Below are positions 54,563 to 63,117 of a stretch of DNA of 64,000 nt, one piece after another (position 1 is the first letter of the stretch; every line of letters starts with the position of its first letter). The position numbers and the translations under genes are program-made. The notes beneath the pieces are model-generated. The model ran no database searches. It saw only the letters and a program-made list of their open reading frames with translations, and was not told the DNA's origin. Source of the DNA: Lichenibacterium ramalinae (lineage in GTDB: Bacteria > Pseudomonadota > Alphaproteobacteria > Rhizobiales > Beijerinckiaceae); NCBI RefSeq assembly GCF_004137085.1, contig NZ_QYBC01000002.1:186001-250000 (forward strand), in the 5' to 3' direction.

Positions 54563-54960
54563 GCGGGCGCGTGCATCGCCTGACCGTGCGGGTCTATTAC
54601 GAGGACACGGATTTCTCGGGCGTCGTCTACCACGCCAACTACCTGCGCTTCCTCGAGCGCGGCCGCACCGAAACGCTGCGCGACGCCGGCCTCGACCACG
54701 CGTCGCTCTTCGCGGCGGAGCCGCCCTTGGCGCTGGCGGTGGCCCGCATGGAGATCGACTTCCGCCGCCCCGCCCGGATGGACGACCTCGTCGAGGTCGA
54801 GACGCGCGTCGCCGCTTCGGGGGGCGCGTCCCTCGTCATGCACCAGCGGCTCCTGCGCGGGGACGACGTCCTGGTCGAGGCCACCGTCAGGGTCGCGGCC
54901 GTGTCGCGCGGCCGTGCGACGCGCCTGCCGGCCGGGCTCGCGGCGCGCCTCGCCGGTTGA
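54559..54960 (+). CDS. ybgC: YbgC-type acyl-CoA thioesterase of the Tol-Pal locus
   Basis: 133-aa hot-dog fold protein. The active site is [27 protein letters not shown], with the catalytic Asp/His of 4HBT enzymes. It hydrolyses short acyl-CoA esters and is linked to phospholipid synthesis and the Tol-Pal system. The GTG start overlaps the ruvB stop (GTGA). The gap to tolQ is about 220 nt. Confidence 0.95.
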   Translation: MSGRVHRLTVRVYYEDTDFSGVVYHANYLRFLERGRTETLRDAGLDHASLFAAEPPLALAVARMEIDFRRPARMDDLVEVETRVAASGGASLVMHQRLLRGDDVLVEATVRVAAVSRGRATRLPAGLAARLAG

Positions 54961-55181
54961 ACTTCCCGCCGTTACGTTAACCCTGCCTTAACCCTGTCCG
55001 GCGCTTGATCGCGTCGGGACGAATGGTCTTGGGTGTGACGGCGAAGCCGCAGAATTGACGGATTCCCACCGCAGGACGGTGGCGTGATTTCAGTGAGATG
55101 CCGCCGGTGTCCCGCGGCGCGCAGGGTCGCGCGGCGCGGAGCGCCACAGGATTGCGCCGCCGGCGCCGGGAAATGGACCGC

Positions 55182-55910
55182 ATGAACCCTGCAGATGTCG
55201 TCGCCGCCGCACCGACCGCGGATCTCACCATCCTCGGCATGTTCATGAACGCCAGCGTGCTGGTGAAGCTCATCATGCTGGGCCTTCTCGGCTCCTCGCT
55301 GGCCTGCTGGGCCATCATCATCAACAAGTTCATCCTGTTCACCAGCACCCGCAAGGCGATGGACCGGTTCGAGCAGGTGTTCTGGTCGGGCCAGTCGCTG
55401 GAGGAACTCTACACCGACCTGTCGCAGACCGAGACGATCGGCATGGCGTCGCTCTTCGTCGGCGCCATGCGGGAATGGAAGCGGAGCTTCCAGAACGTCG
55501 GCGCCTCCTTCATGGGCCTGCATGCGCGGCTCGAGAAGGTGCTCGACGTGTCGATCGCCCGCGAGGTCGAGAAGCTCGAATCCAAGCTCATCGTGCTCGC
55601 CACCGTGGCGTCGACCGCGCCCTTCGTCGGCCTCTTCGGCACCGTCTGGGGCATCATGACGTCGTTCCGCTCCATCGCGGCCTCGAAGAACACGTCGCTC
55701 GCCGTCATCGCGCCCGGCCTCGCCGAAGCGCTGCTCGCCACCGCCATCGGCCTCTTCGCCGCCATCCCGGCGCTGATCTTCTTCAACAACCTCCAGGGCA
55801 TCGTGGCGCGGTTCCAGGCCCGCATGGAATCCTTCGCCGACGAGTTCTCGTCCATCCTGTCTCGCCAGATCGACCACCACGTCGGCGGCGAGCGCGACCG
55901 CGCCGCCTGA
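55182..55910 (+). CDS. tolQ: Tol-Pal system protein TolQ
   Basis: 242-aa inner-membrane protein of the MotA/TolQ/ExbB family. It has a first helix (VLVKLIMLGLLGSSLACWAIIINKFI), a cytoplasmic domain, and two C-terminal helices (LIVLATVASTAPFVGLFGTVWG and LLATAIGLFAAIPALIFF) with the conserved FVGLFGTVWGI. Together with TolR it uses the proton gradient to energise TolA. Met at 55182 (MNPADVVAAAPTADL) is preferred over 55173. It starts the tolQRAB operon. Confidence 0.95.
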   Translation: MNPADVVAAAPTADLTILGMFMNASVLVKLIMLGLLGSSLACWAIIINKFILFTSTRKAMDRFEQVFWSGQSLEELYTDLSQTETIGMASLFVGAMREWKRSFQNVGASFMGLHARLEKVLDVSIAREVEKLESKLIVLATVASTAPFVGLFGTVWGIMTSFRSIAASKNTSLAVIAPGLAEALLATAIGLFAAIPALIFFNNLQGIVARFQARMESFADEFSSILSRQIDHHVGGERDRAA

Positions 55911-55937
55911 TCGCGCCCGGGCCAGGGGAGTTCCAGC

Positions 55938-56387
55938 ATGGGCATGTCGGTCGGGGCCGCGGGCAAGAAGGGCGGCCGGCGCAAGCGCGGCGTGCCGCGC
56001 TACGGCGCCATGGCCGAAATCAACATGACGCCGTTCATCGACGTCGTGCTGGTGCTGCTCATCATCTTCATGGTGGCGGCGCCGCTGCTCGCGTCCGGCG
56101 TGCCGATCGACCTGCCCAAGACCACGGCGGGCGAGCTCAAGATCGACTCGAAACCCCTCAGCGTGGCGGTGGACGACAAGGGCGACATCTTCGTCGCCGA
56201 CCAGCCCGTGGCGATGGACGGCCTGCTGGCCCGCCTGCAGGAACTCGCCAAGGACGGCTACGACGAGCGCATCTACCTGCGCGGCGCCAAGGCGGTGAAC
56301 TACGGCCGCATCGCCGACGTCATGGCCCTCATCACCTCGGCCGGCTACAAGAAGGTCGCCCTGGTGACCGAGCAGTCGGACAAGTGA
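55938..56387 (+). CDS. tolR: Tol-Pal system protein TolR
   Basis: 149 aa. A basic N-terminus (GKKGGRRKRG) is followed by EINMTPFIDVVLVLLIIFMV with the proton-carrying Asp of the ExbD/TolR family, and a periplasmic domain ending KKVALVTEQSDK. It forms the energised motor with TolQ. It follows tolQ after 27 nt, with GGGGAG before the ATG. Confidence 0.95.
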   Translation: MGMSVGAAGKKGGRRKRGVPRYGAMAEINMTPFIDVVLVLLIIFMVAAPLLASGVPIDLPKTTAGELKIDSKPLSVAVDDKGDIFVADQPVAMDGLLARLQELAKDGYDERIYLRGAKAVNYGRIADVMALITSAGYKKVALVTEQSDK

Positions 56388-56400
56388 GGCGGGTTTCGCT

Positions 56401-57765
56401 TTGAAGCTCAAGCTGTCTGAGCCCGGGGTCGCGCTCTCGCTCCTGGTCCACGGGTCGCTGCTGGCCCTGCTGATCGTCAACATCCCCTGGTTGGCCGACA
56501 AGCCGATGGACGAGCAGATGCCCGAGGCGGTCCCGATCGAGACCATCTCGCAGAGCGACTTCAACCAGATCATGAAGGGTGAGAAGTCCTCGAAGGAGGT
56601 CACCAAGACGCCCGTGACCAAGGCCGACAAGGTCGCCGAGGCCGACGAGCAGCACGCCGAACCGCCGAAGCCCGACGTCCAGAAGGAGGCCCCGCCGCCG
56701 CCGCCGCCGAAGCCGGCTGCGCCGACGCCCCCGGAGCCGACCCCGCCGGTGCCGACGCCGCCGCCACCACCGCCGCCACCACCGCCCCCCCAGCGGCCCG
56801 ACCCCACGCCGCCCCCGCCGCTCCCCCCGGAAGCGCCGACCCCGCCCGTGCCGACGCCGCCCGAGCCCCCGCAGAAGCCCGCGCCCGCCAAACCCGCGCC
56901 CGCCAAGGCCGCGCCCACGGCGCCGGTGCCGCCCGAGCGCGACCCCGACGCCGAGGTGATCAGGCCCGCGCCTCCGCTCCCGCCGAAGCCGGTGCCGGTC
57001 CCCGTCCCGGTGCCGACGCCGCCGGAGCCGCCCAAGCGCGCCGAGGTCAAGCCGCCCAAGCCGCCGGTGCCGACCCCGCCCAAGGTCCCCGAGGTCAAGG
57101 TCGCCGAGGTGAAGCCGCCCAAGACCCGGCCGGTCGAAAAGCCCGACCAGCTGGCGAAGCTGCTCGACCAGGCCGCCGCAGAGCCGCAGCCCGAGGCCAA
57201 GCCTGAGCCCAAATCCGAGCCCAAGCCCACGCCGAAGCCCGTCCACAAGGCGCCGGCGCACGCCAAGCCGGCGCCGAGCCAGCGCGAAGCCGCGGCCGAC
57301 GGCACGGCCGAACCGACCGACCAGAAGGCCTTCGACCCGACCGACATCTCGCGCATCCTGAACTCGCAGCCGGCCGGGGCACCGCCTTCGACCGGGCGGC
57401 AGGTCAGCAAGGTCGCGTCGCGCGGCGCCACGTCGGGCACTGCGCCGAAGATGTCGCCGACCCAGTCGGACGCGCTCGACGGGCTCCTCGCCGACCAGTT
57501 CAAGCAGTGCTGGAGCTACCTCGGCCTCGACCACGGCCGGTACATCCCGGAGATCAAGGTCAGCTACGCCGAGGACGGCTCCCTCCAGAGCGAGCCGACG
57601 CTGCTCAACCGGCCCTCCGACCCGGCGGCGCGCAGCCTCGCCGAAAGCGCGCTGCGGGCCGTGCGCCAGTGCAACCCGCTGCACATTCCGGCGCAGTTCT
57701 CGCCCTTCTATGAGCAGTGGCGCAGCCGCATCCTGCGCTTCGACCCCGCCGAGATGGCCGGGTGA
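56401..57765 (+). CDS. tolA: TolA-like protein, proline-rich
   Basis: 454 aa. One N-terminal membrane helix (VALSLLVHGSLLALLIVNIPWL) is followed by a very long Pro/Ala/Lys/Glu linker (about 75-300, with runs of Pro in PPPPPPK- and PPPEPPxP-type repeats). The globular end (from about 340) has FKQCWSYLGLDHG and ALRAVRQCNPLHIP. It spans the periplasm and links TolQR to Pal and the outer membrane. The start is TTG, 13 nt after the tolR stop. The linker replaces the helical Ala/Lys domain of the E. coli protein, which makes alignment difficult. Confidence 0.85.
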   Translation: MKLKLSEPGVALSLLVHGSLLALLIVNIPWLADKPMDEQMPEAVPIETISQSDFNQIMKGEKSSKEVTKTPVTKADKVAEADEQHAEPPKPDVQKEAPPPPPPKPAAPTPPEPTPPVPTPPPPPPPPPPPQRPDPTPPPPLPPEAPTPPVPTPPEPPQKPAPAKPAPAKAAPTAPVPPERDPDAEVIRPAPPLPPKPVPVPVPVPTPPEPPKRAEVKPPKPPVPTPPKVPEVKVAEVKPPKTRPVEKPDQLAKLLDQAAAEPQPEAKPEPKSEPKPTPKPVHKAPAHAKPAPSQREAAADGTAEPTDQKAFDPTDISRILNSQPAGAPPSTGRQVSKVASRGATSGTAPKMSPTQSDALDGLLADQFKQCWSYLGLDHGRYIPEIKVSYAEDGSLQSEPTLLNRPSDPAARSLAESALRAVRQCNPLHIPAQFSPFYEQWRSRILRFDPAEMAG

Positions 57766-57879
57766 GGTCGGGCGATCCCGCCCGTGCGGGCGGGACGCAC
57801 GGCGGCCGGGGACCGTCGCAGTAGATTTTTAACCGCGTCGCGCCATGGCTTCGCCGCGACAACCGAGGACCGTTTGACG

Positions 57880-59187
57880 ATGATCCGTCTCAGCCGCCGC
57901 ACGTTCCTGGCATCCTCCGCGCTCGCCGCGGTCGGGGGCACGCTGCCGGCCGTCCCGGTCCGCGCCGAGGACCGCTATCTCGACATCCGCCCGGGCGGCA
58001 ACTTCACCCCGGTCTCGATCGCGGTGGCGCCCTTCGCCGGCGAGGGGCCGGATGCCGCCAAGGTGGCGGGCATCGTCGTCAACGACTTCAAGCGCTCGGT
58101 CTACCTGAAGCCGCTCGAGGGTCCGCAGCCCGCCGTCGACCCGGCCAACCCCGCCATGGAGGCCTATAAGGCGGCCGGCGCGCAGTTCCTCGTCACCGGG
58201 CGGGTCGACCGCTCCGGGGGCCGGTTCAACACGGATTTCCGCCTGTTCGAGACCGGTTCTGGCCAGCAGGTGGCGGGCCAGCACTATGCGACGGACCTGT
58301 CGAACGGCCGGCGCGTCGCCCATATCGTCGCCGACGCGGTCTTCACCCGCATCACGGGCGAGAAGGGGTTCTTCGACAGCCGCGTCGTCTACGTCGACGA
58401 GACCGGCTCGGCGGAGAAGCGGCGCAAGCGCCTCGCCATCGTGGACCAGGACGGCGGCAACATCCATTACCTCACGCGCGGCGACAACCTCGTCGTCACG
58501 CCGCGCTTCTCGCCCACGGCGCAGCAGGTCGCCTACATGTCGTTCGGCGACGTCGAGCCGGAGGTGATGCTGCTCGACGTCGAGACGGGCTCGAAACACA
58601 GCGTCGGCAACTTCCCCGGCATGACCTTCTCGCCGCGCTTCTCCCCGGACGGGCGCAAGATCATCATGTCGCTGTCGGAGGGGACGAGCTCCAACCTCTA
58701 CACCATGCCGGTGGGCGGCAACGACCCGCACCAGCTGACCAACGACGCCTCGATCGACACGTCGCCCTGCTTCTCGCCGGACGGCAGCCAGATCGTCTTC
58801 GAGTCGGACCGCGGCGGCACCCAGCAGATCTACCTCATGGGGGCCTCGGGCGGGGGCGCCAAGCGCATCTCCTTCGGCGACGGGCGCTATTCGACGCCGG
58901 TCTGGTCCCCCAAGGGCGACTACATCGCCTTCACCAAGCAGGCCGGCGGCCAGTTCGCCATCGGCATCATGAAGCCGGACGGCTCGGGCGAGAAGATCAT
59001 CACCCAGGGATTCCACAACGAGGGACCCACCTGGGCGCCCAACGGGCTCTACCTCATGTTCTTCCGCGATGCCGGCAACGGCGCCACCGCGAAGATCTTC
59101 ATGACGGACCTGTTCGGCCGCGGCGAGTTCCCGGTCCCGACCCCCGGCGGCGCCTCGGACCCGGCCTGGGGCCCGCTCCTGGGCTGA
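57880..59187 (+). CDS. tolB: Tol-Pal system protein TolB
   Basis: 435-aa periplasmic protein. The N-terminal domain (from about residue 30) has NFTPVSIAVAPFAGEG. The six-bladed beta-propeller shows repeated TolB units (FSPDGRKIIMSLSEG, FSPDGSQIVFESDRGG, WSPKGDYIAFTK). The N-terminus RLSRRTFLASSAL resembles a twin-arginine signal. It binds Pal and TolA. GAGGA precedes the ATG by about 11 nt. The transcription unit then stops, as the next gene is opposite. Confidence 0.94.
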   Translation: MIRLSRRTFLASSALAAVGGTLPAVPVRAEDRYLDIRPGGNFTPVSIAVAPFAGEGPDAAKVAGIVVNDFKRSVYLKPLEGPQPAVDPANPAMEAYKAAGAQFLVTGRVDRSGGRFNTDFRLFETGSGQQVAGQHYATDLSNGRRVAHIVADAVFTRITGEKGFFDSRVVYVDETGSAEKRRKRLAIVDQDGGNIHYLTRGDNLVVTPRFSPTAQQVAYMSFGDVEPEVMLLDVETGSKHSVGNFPGMTFSPRFSPDGRKIIMSLSEGTSSNLYTMPVGGNDPHQLTNDASIDTSPCFSPDGSQIVFESDRGGTQQIYLMGASGGGAKRISFGDGRYSTPVWSPKGDYIAFTKQAGGQFAIGIMKPDGSGEKIITQGFHNEGPTWAPNGLYLMFFRDAGNGATAKIFMTDLFGRGEFPVPTPGGASDPAWGPLLG

Positions 59188-59241
59188 GGCCCGGTCCGCC
59201 GCCCCAGACCGGGCGCGTCGCGCCCGCCGGCGCCGGCCGCG

Positions 59242-60501
59242 CTACTCGGCGGCGAGGGCCGTCCCCGGCGCGGCTGCGGCGCGGGCGCGCATGTCCACCT
59301 CGGCCTCGTAGAGATAGTCGCGGGTCGGGGGCGCGGCATCCACGGCCCTGGCGAGCTGCACCTGGAACACCATGAAGCCGAAGTGGCGGAACGAGATCTC
59401 GCTCCCCACGAGGTAGAACTCCCACATGCGGCGGAACCGCTCGTCGTAGACGCGGCTGAGGTCCGCCCACCGGGCCTCGAAGCGCTCGCGCCACAGCCGC
59501 AGCGTGTCGGCATAGTGCAGCCGGAGCACTTCGAGGTCGTTGAGCCACAGGCCCTGGCGCTCGACGGCGGGCAGCACCTCGGAGAGTGCCGGCACGTAGC
59601 CGCCGGGGAAGATGTATTTGAGGATCCAGGTGCTGGTGGGGGCGGGCCCGTACATCTTGCCGATGGAATGCACCATGGCGATGCCGGCGGGCGCCAGAAG
59701 GCGCTTGATGGCGCCGAAATAGGTCTCGTAGTTCGGCAGGCCGACGTGTTCGAACATGCCGATCGAGACGATGCGGTCGAACTGGCCCTGGAGCAGGCGG
59801 TAGTCGACGAGCTCGAACTTGACCCGGTGATCGAGCCCCTCCTCCTTGGCGCGGCGGCGCGCCACGGCGAGCTGCTCCTGCGACAGGGTGATGCCCGTCA
59901 CCCTCACATCCGCCGTCCTGGCGATGAACAGCGCGAGCCCGCCCCAGCCGCAGCCGATGTCGAGCACGTGCTGGCCGGGCGCCAGCAGCAGCTTGGCGGC
60001 GATGTGCTGCCGCTTGGCGAGCTGGGCCGCCTCGATGTCGTCGTCCGGGTGGCGGAAATACGCGCAGGAATATTGCATGTCGCTGTCGAGGAAGCTCCGG
60101 TAGAGCTCGCCCGACAGGTCGTAGTGGTGGGCGACGTTGGCCCGGGCCTTGCGCGGATCGTTGCGGGCCGAGAGGGCGCCGACGACCTTGGAGGCCCACT
60201 GCCCGACCTTCGGGTTCGGGTCCTGGCCGAGGGCCGCGATGTTGGAGCCGAGCAGTTCCATGAGGTCGTAGAGGCTGCCCTGCTCGATCACGAGGTCGCC
60301 GTCCATGTAGGCTTCCCCGAAGTAGAGGTCCGGGTTGGTGGCGAGCTTGAGGACCGTGGCGGCCTTGCGCAGGCGCAGGCGGACGTCGAGCCGCCCGGCG
60401 GGCAGGCTCTCGTCGCGCTGGCCGGCCGCGACGGTTCCGAAAGGCGTCGTCACGGTCAGGCGGCCGTGGCGGATCAGGCGGGCGAGCAGGGTCTTGAGCA
60501 T
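59242..60501 (-). CDS. Cyclopropane-fatty-acyl-phospholipid synthase family methyltransferase
   Basis: 419 aa. The N-terminal CFAS-type segment has PDLYFGEAYMDGDLVIEQG. The SAM domain has VLDIGCGWGGLALFIA, and IGMFEHVG and TSTWILKYIFPGGYVP follow. It has HHYDLSGELYRSFLDSDMQYSCAYF with the catalytic Cys of the family. The reaction is methylene transfer from SAM to membrane unsaturated fatty acids. The start is set at the second Met (60501). It lies between tolB and pal but on the opposite strand, so it interrupts the tol-pal operon. Confidence 0.93.
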   Translation of the reverse strand: MLKTLLARLIRHGRLTVTTPFGTVAAGQRDESLPAGRLDVRLRLRKAATVLKLATNPDLYFGEAYMDGDLVIEQGSLYDLMELLGSNIAALGQDPNPKVGQWASKVVGALSARNDPRKARANVAHHYDLSGELYRSFLDSDMQYSCAYFRHPDDDIEAAQLAKRQHIAAKLLLAPGQHVLDIGCGWGGLALFIARTADVRVTGITLSQEQLAVARRRAKEEGLDHRVKFELVDYRLLQGQFDRIVSIGMFEHVGLPNYETYFGAIKRLLAPAGIAMVHSIGKMYGPAPTSTWILKYIFPGGYVPALSEVLPAVERQGLWLNDLEVLRLHYADTLRLWRERFEARWADLSRVYDERFRRMWEFYLVGSEISFRHFGFMVFQVQLARAVDAAPPTRDYLYEAEVDMRARAAAAPGTALAAE

Positions 60502-61031
60502 CGGCAACTCTGTGCAGCGCCCATCCCGCGCGGGACGACGAGCCGGACAAGATCAGCCGAGGACGCGCCATGCTTCGCAGGATGAGGTTCGACTCATGTG
60601 GCGTGAGTTTGGCCCCGCAGCGCCCGGCGTCAAGCGCGGTTTCTGCATGGTTGCATGATGGCCGATGCGTGTCTTCGACCCTCATCGACCCCGGGACTGC
60701 GCGGCTAACATGCGTTGTTGTCAGGGGATGGCCCGGCGAGGTCGCCCCACCGGCGGTCCCGTCGTGCTCCGGGACCGTCGTGGCCCGGCTCCGGCCCGGC
60801 TGTGCGCCCGTGGGGCTCCGGACCCTTGCTGTATCATCCGCGCAACAGCCGGTCCCGATCCGCTCCAGACGCCGCAATGGAGCCATGAACTCGCCATTAA
60901 CCATGACCCCTGTTGTCGAGGGATGTACGGCATCGCCTCAACGCCTCGTCAAGGTTGACGGAACCTTCGTTTAACCATCGGGGACTATCACCGAGGGATC
61001 GCCGGCAGGCTTTTGCACGAGGATCATCGGG
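60502..61031. other. Long divergent intergenic region before pal
   Basis: 530 nt with no supported gene. There is a possible hairpin GGTCCC (60755-60760) / GGGACC (60771-60776). A TTGACG at 60955-60960 may be the -35 of the pal promoter, but no good -10 box was seen 17 nt later. Confidence 0.4.
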
Positions 61032-61589
61032 ATGCAGCTTTTCCACTTCGGCCGTAAACTTGGGCTGGTCGCGGTCGCGATCGCGGGCCTCGCCATCGCG
61101 GGCTGCGCCAAGGACCCGGCGGATGCCGTCGGCGCCTTCGGCAGCGGCGCCGGCCGGTTCGGCAGCAACGGCTTCGGCAGCAACGGCTTGGGCGCGGGTG
61201 GCCGGGGTGGCGCGTCGACGCCGGGCAGCACGCAGGACTTCGCCCAGAACGTCGGCGACCGCGTGTTCTTCGACACCGACCAGACGGACCTGTCGGCCAC
61301 CGCCCAGGCCACGCTCGACAAGCAGGCCCGCTGGCTCGCCCAGTACCCCCGCTACGCCTTCACGGTCGAGGGCAATGCCGACGAGCGCGGCACGCGCGAG
61401 TACAACTTCGCCCTGGGCGCCCAGCGCGCCGAAGCCGTGAAGCAGTACCTCGTGGCCCGCGGCGTCTCGGCGTCGCGCATCAAGACCATCTCGTACGGCA
61501 AGGAGCGGCCGGTCTCGGTGTGCAACGACATCTCCTGCTGGTCGCAGAACCGCCGGGCCGTCACGGTCCTGAAGGGCGCCGAGTCCTGA
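61032..61589 (+). CDS. pal: Peptidoglycan-associated lipoprotein Pal
   Basis: 185 aa. The lipobox LAIAGC places the acylated Cys at residue 25. A Gly/Ser/Asn linker follows (GSGAGRFGSNGFGSNGL), then the OmpA-like peptidoglycan-binding domain: VFFDTDQTDLS, VEGNADERGTREYNFALGAQRA and KTISYGKERP. It anchors the outer membrane to peptidoglycan and binds TolA/TolB. It has a long leader and probably its own promoter because of the opposite methyltransferase gene. Confidence 0.96.
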   Translation: MQLFHFGRKLGLVAVAIAGLAIAGCAKDPADAVGAFGSGAGRFGSNGFGSNGLGAGGRGGASTPGSTQDFAQNVGDRVFFDTDQTDLSATAQATLDKQARWLAQYPRYAFTVEGNADERGTREYNFALGAQRAEAVKQYLVARGVSASRIKTISYGKERPVSVCNDISCWSQNRRAVTVLKGAES

Positions 61590-61828
61590 CCGGCGCGCCG
61601 CGCACGGGACGAGCTTGTTTCCCGAGCGGGAACGCGCCCGCCCGGGCCCCGACATGCTCTTGGCCCCTGCCCGGCGCGGCCGGTTGAGTCTATAAGCGCC
61701 CTGGGCGGGTCGCCGTGGCCCCTTCCCTCCACCGCCGTCCCGATGGACGCCGGCGGGAGCGGCGGGGCCTCGGCGTCCCGCGTCGATCGTCCGCGGCCGG
61801 CGCCGCGGTCCGGCCGCCAGGAGACGTC

Positions 61829-62995
61829 ATGACCCACTGCCTGCGATCCCTCTTGGCCCCCGCCGTGGGGCTCGCCTGCGCCGCCCTGCTGATCCCCGGG
61901 GGCGCGGCGCTTTCGAACCGGGCGGCCGCCGCGGGCGCAACGCCCGGACGGGCGCCGATCGTGCTGGCGCAGGACGCCCAGGACGATCCCGACAACCAGC
62001 AGGACGCGAGCAGCGCCGCCGCGCTCCTGGTCCGGGTGGACCGCCTCGAGAACAAGCTGCGCACCATGACGGGCCAGATCGAGCAGCTGCAGTTCCAGAA
62101 CAAGCGCCTGGAGGACGCGCTGCGCAAGATGCAGCAGGACGTCGACTTCCGCTTCCAGGACCTCAACCGCACCCCGGCCGCGCCCGGCACCAAGCCGCCG
62201 CTGCAGCACCGCGGCGACCTCGGCGACGGCGCTCCCGACGCGCTCGCCGACGCCGCCCCGGCCGCCGCCCTGCCGCCAGCGCCCGTCGCTCCGGCCACGG
62301 CCGCCGCCGCGCCGCAGCGCCGCGGGGACGCCTTCGACCCGGCGAGCGACCCCAACGCGCCCGGGGCGCCGAAGCCCCTCGGCTCGCCCGCCTCGGCGGC
62401 ACCGGCCCTGCGCCCCAGCATGCCGTCGGCGCCCGCGACGTCGCCCCGCCCCGCCCCGGGCCTCGCGGCGGCGCCCGAGCCCCATGCGCCGCTCGACCTC
62501 AGCCACGGGCTGAACCCGCCCCCGCCGGCGGCCGTGGCCTCCGCCGTCCCCGAGCCCGTCGAGGCCGCGCCCGTGCCTCCGCCGCCGGGCGGCGTGGCGA
62601 GCCTGACGCCGGGCAGCACGCGCGCCGAATACGAGGCCGATTACGCGCTCTACAAGGGCGCGCGCTACGATGCCGCCATCACGGGCTTCAACGAGTTCCT
62701 CGGCAAGTACCCGAACGACCGGCTGGTGCCGGATGCCACCTACTTCCTCGGGGAAAGCTACGCCCGGCTCGGGCGGCACCGCGAGGCCGCCGAGCAGTTC
62801 CTGAAGCTTTCGACCGACTACACGAAATCCAACAGGGCGCCCGACGCCCTGCTCCGGCTCGGCATGGCGTTGAACGCGCTGGGCGCCAATGCCCAGGCCT
62901 GCGCCACCTACCAGGAGGTGGACCGCAAATATCCCGCCGCCGGGCCCGACGTCCGCACCGGCGTGGACCGCGAACTGAAGCGCGCCCATTGCTAG
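61829..62995 (+). CDS. cpoB: Tol-Pal system protein CpoB/YbgF
   Basis: 388 aa. A signal peptide is followed by a coiled-coil oligomerisation segment at about 70-105 (LENKLRTMTGQIEQLQFQNKRLEDALRKM, in register). A very long Ala/Pro linker spans about 120-270. The C-terminal TPR domain has YEADYALYKGARYDAAITGFNEFLGKYPND and later repeats (YFLGESYARLGRHREAAEQF). It coordinates outer-membrane constriction and peptidoglycan synthesis. AGGAG precedes the ATG by 6 nt. Longer than the E. coli protein (about 260 aa) because of the linker. Confidence 0.93.
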   Translation: MTHCLRSLLAPAVGLACAALLIPGGAALSNRAAAAGATPGRAPIVLAQDAQDDPDNQQDASSAAALLVRVDRLENKLRTMTGQIEQLQFQNKRLEDALRKMQQDVDFRFQDLNRTPAAPGTKPPLQHRGDLGDGAPDALADAAPAAALPPAPVAPATAAAAPQRRGDAFDPASDPNAPGAPKPLGSPASAAPALRPSMPSAPATSPRPAPGLAAAPEPHAPLDLSHGLNPPPPAAVASAVPEPVEAAPVPPPPGGVASLTPGSTRAEYEADYALYKGARYDAAITGFNEFLGKYPNDRLVPDATYFLGESYARLGRHREAAEQFLKLSTDYTKSNRAPDALLRLGMALNALGANAQACATYQEVDRKYPAAGPDVRTGVDRELKRAHC

Positions 62996-63117
62996 ACGTC
63001 GCCATCGCGAGCGGACCGACGTGACCCCGACGGCCGGCGCCCCCGGACCGTGCGGCTGGGATCGCTCCGCCCCGCTCGCCATGGCGATGCCGGTCCGGCC
63101 ATGAGGCTGCGGCGGCC

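Noticed and set aside
56332..57684. A 450-codon minus-strand frame rich in Arg/Gly opposite tolA
   Set aside because: It is the mirror of the proline-rich linker codons (CCG/CCC read as CGG/GGG) and has no ribosome site.
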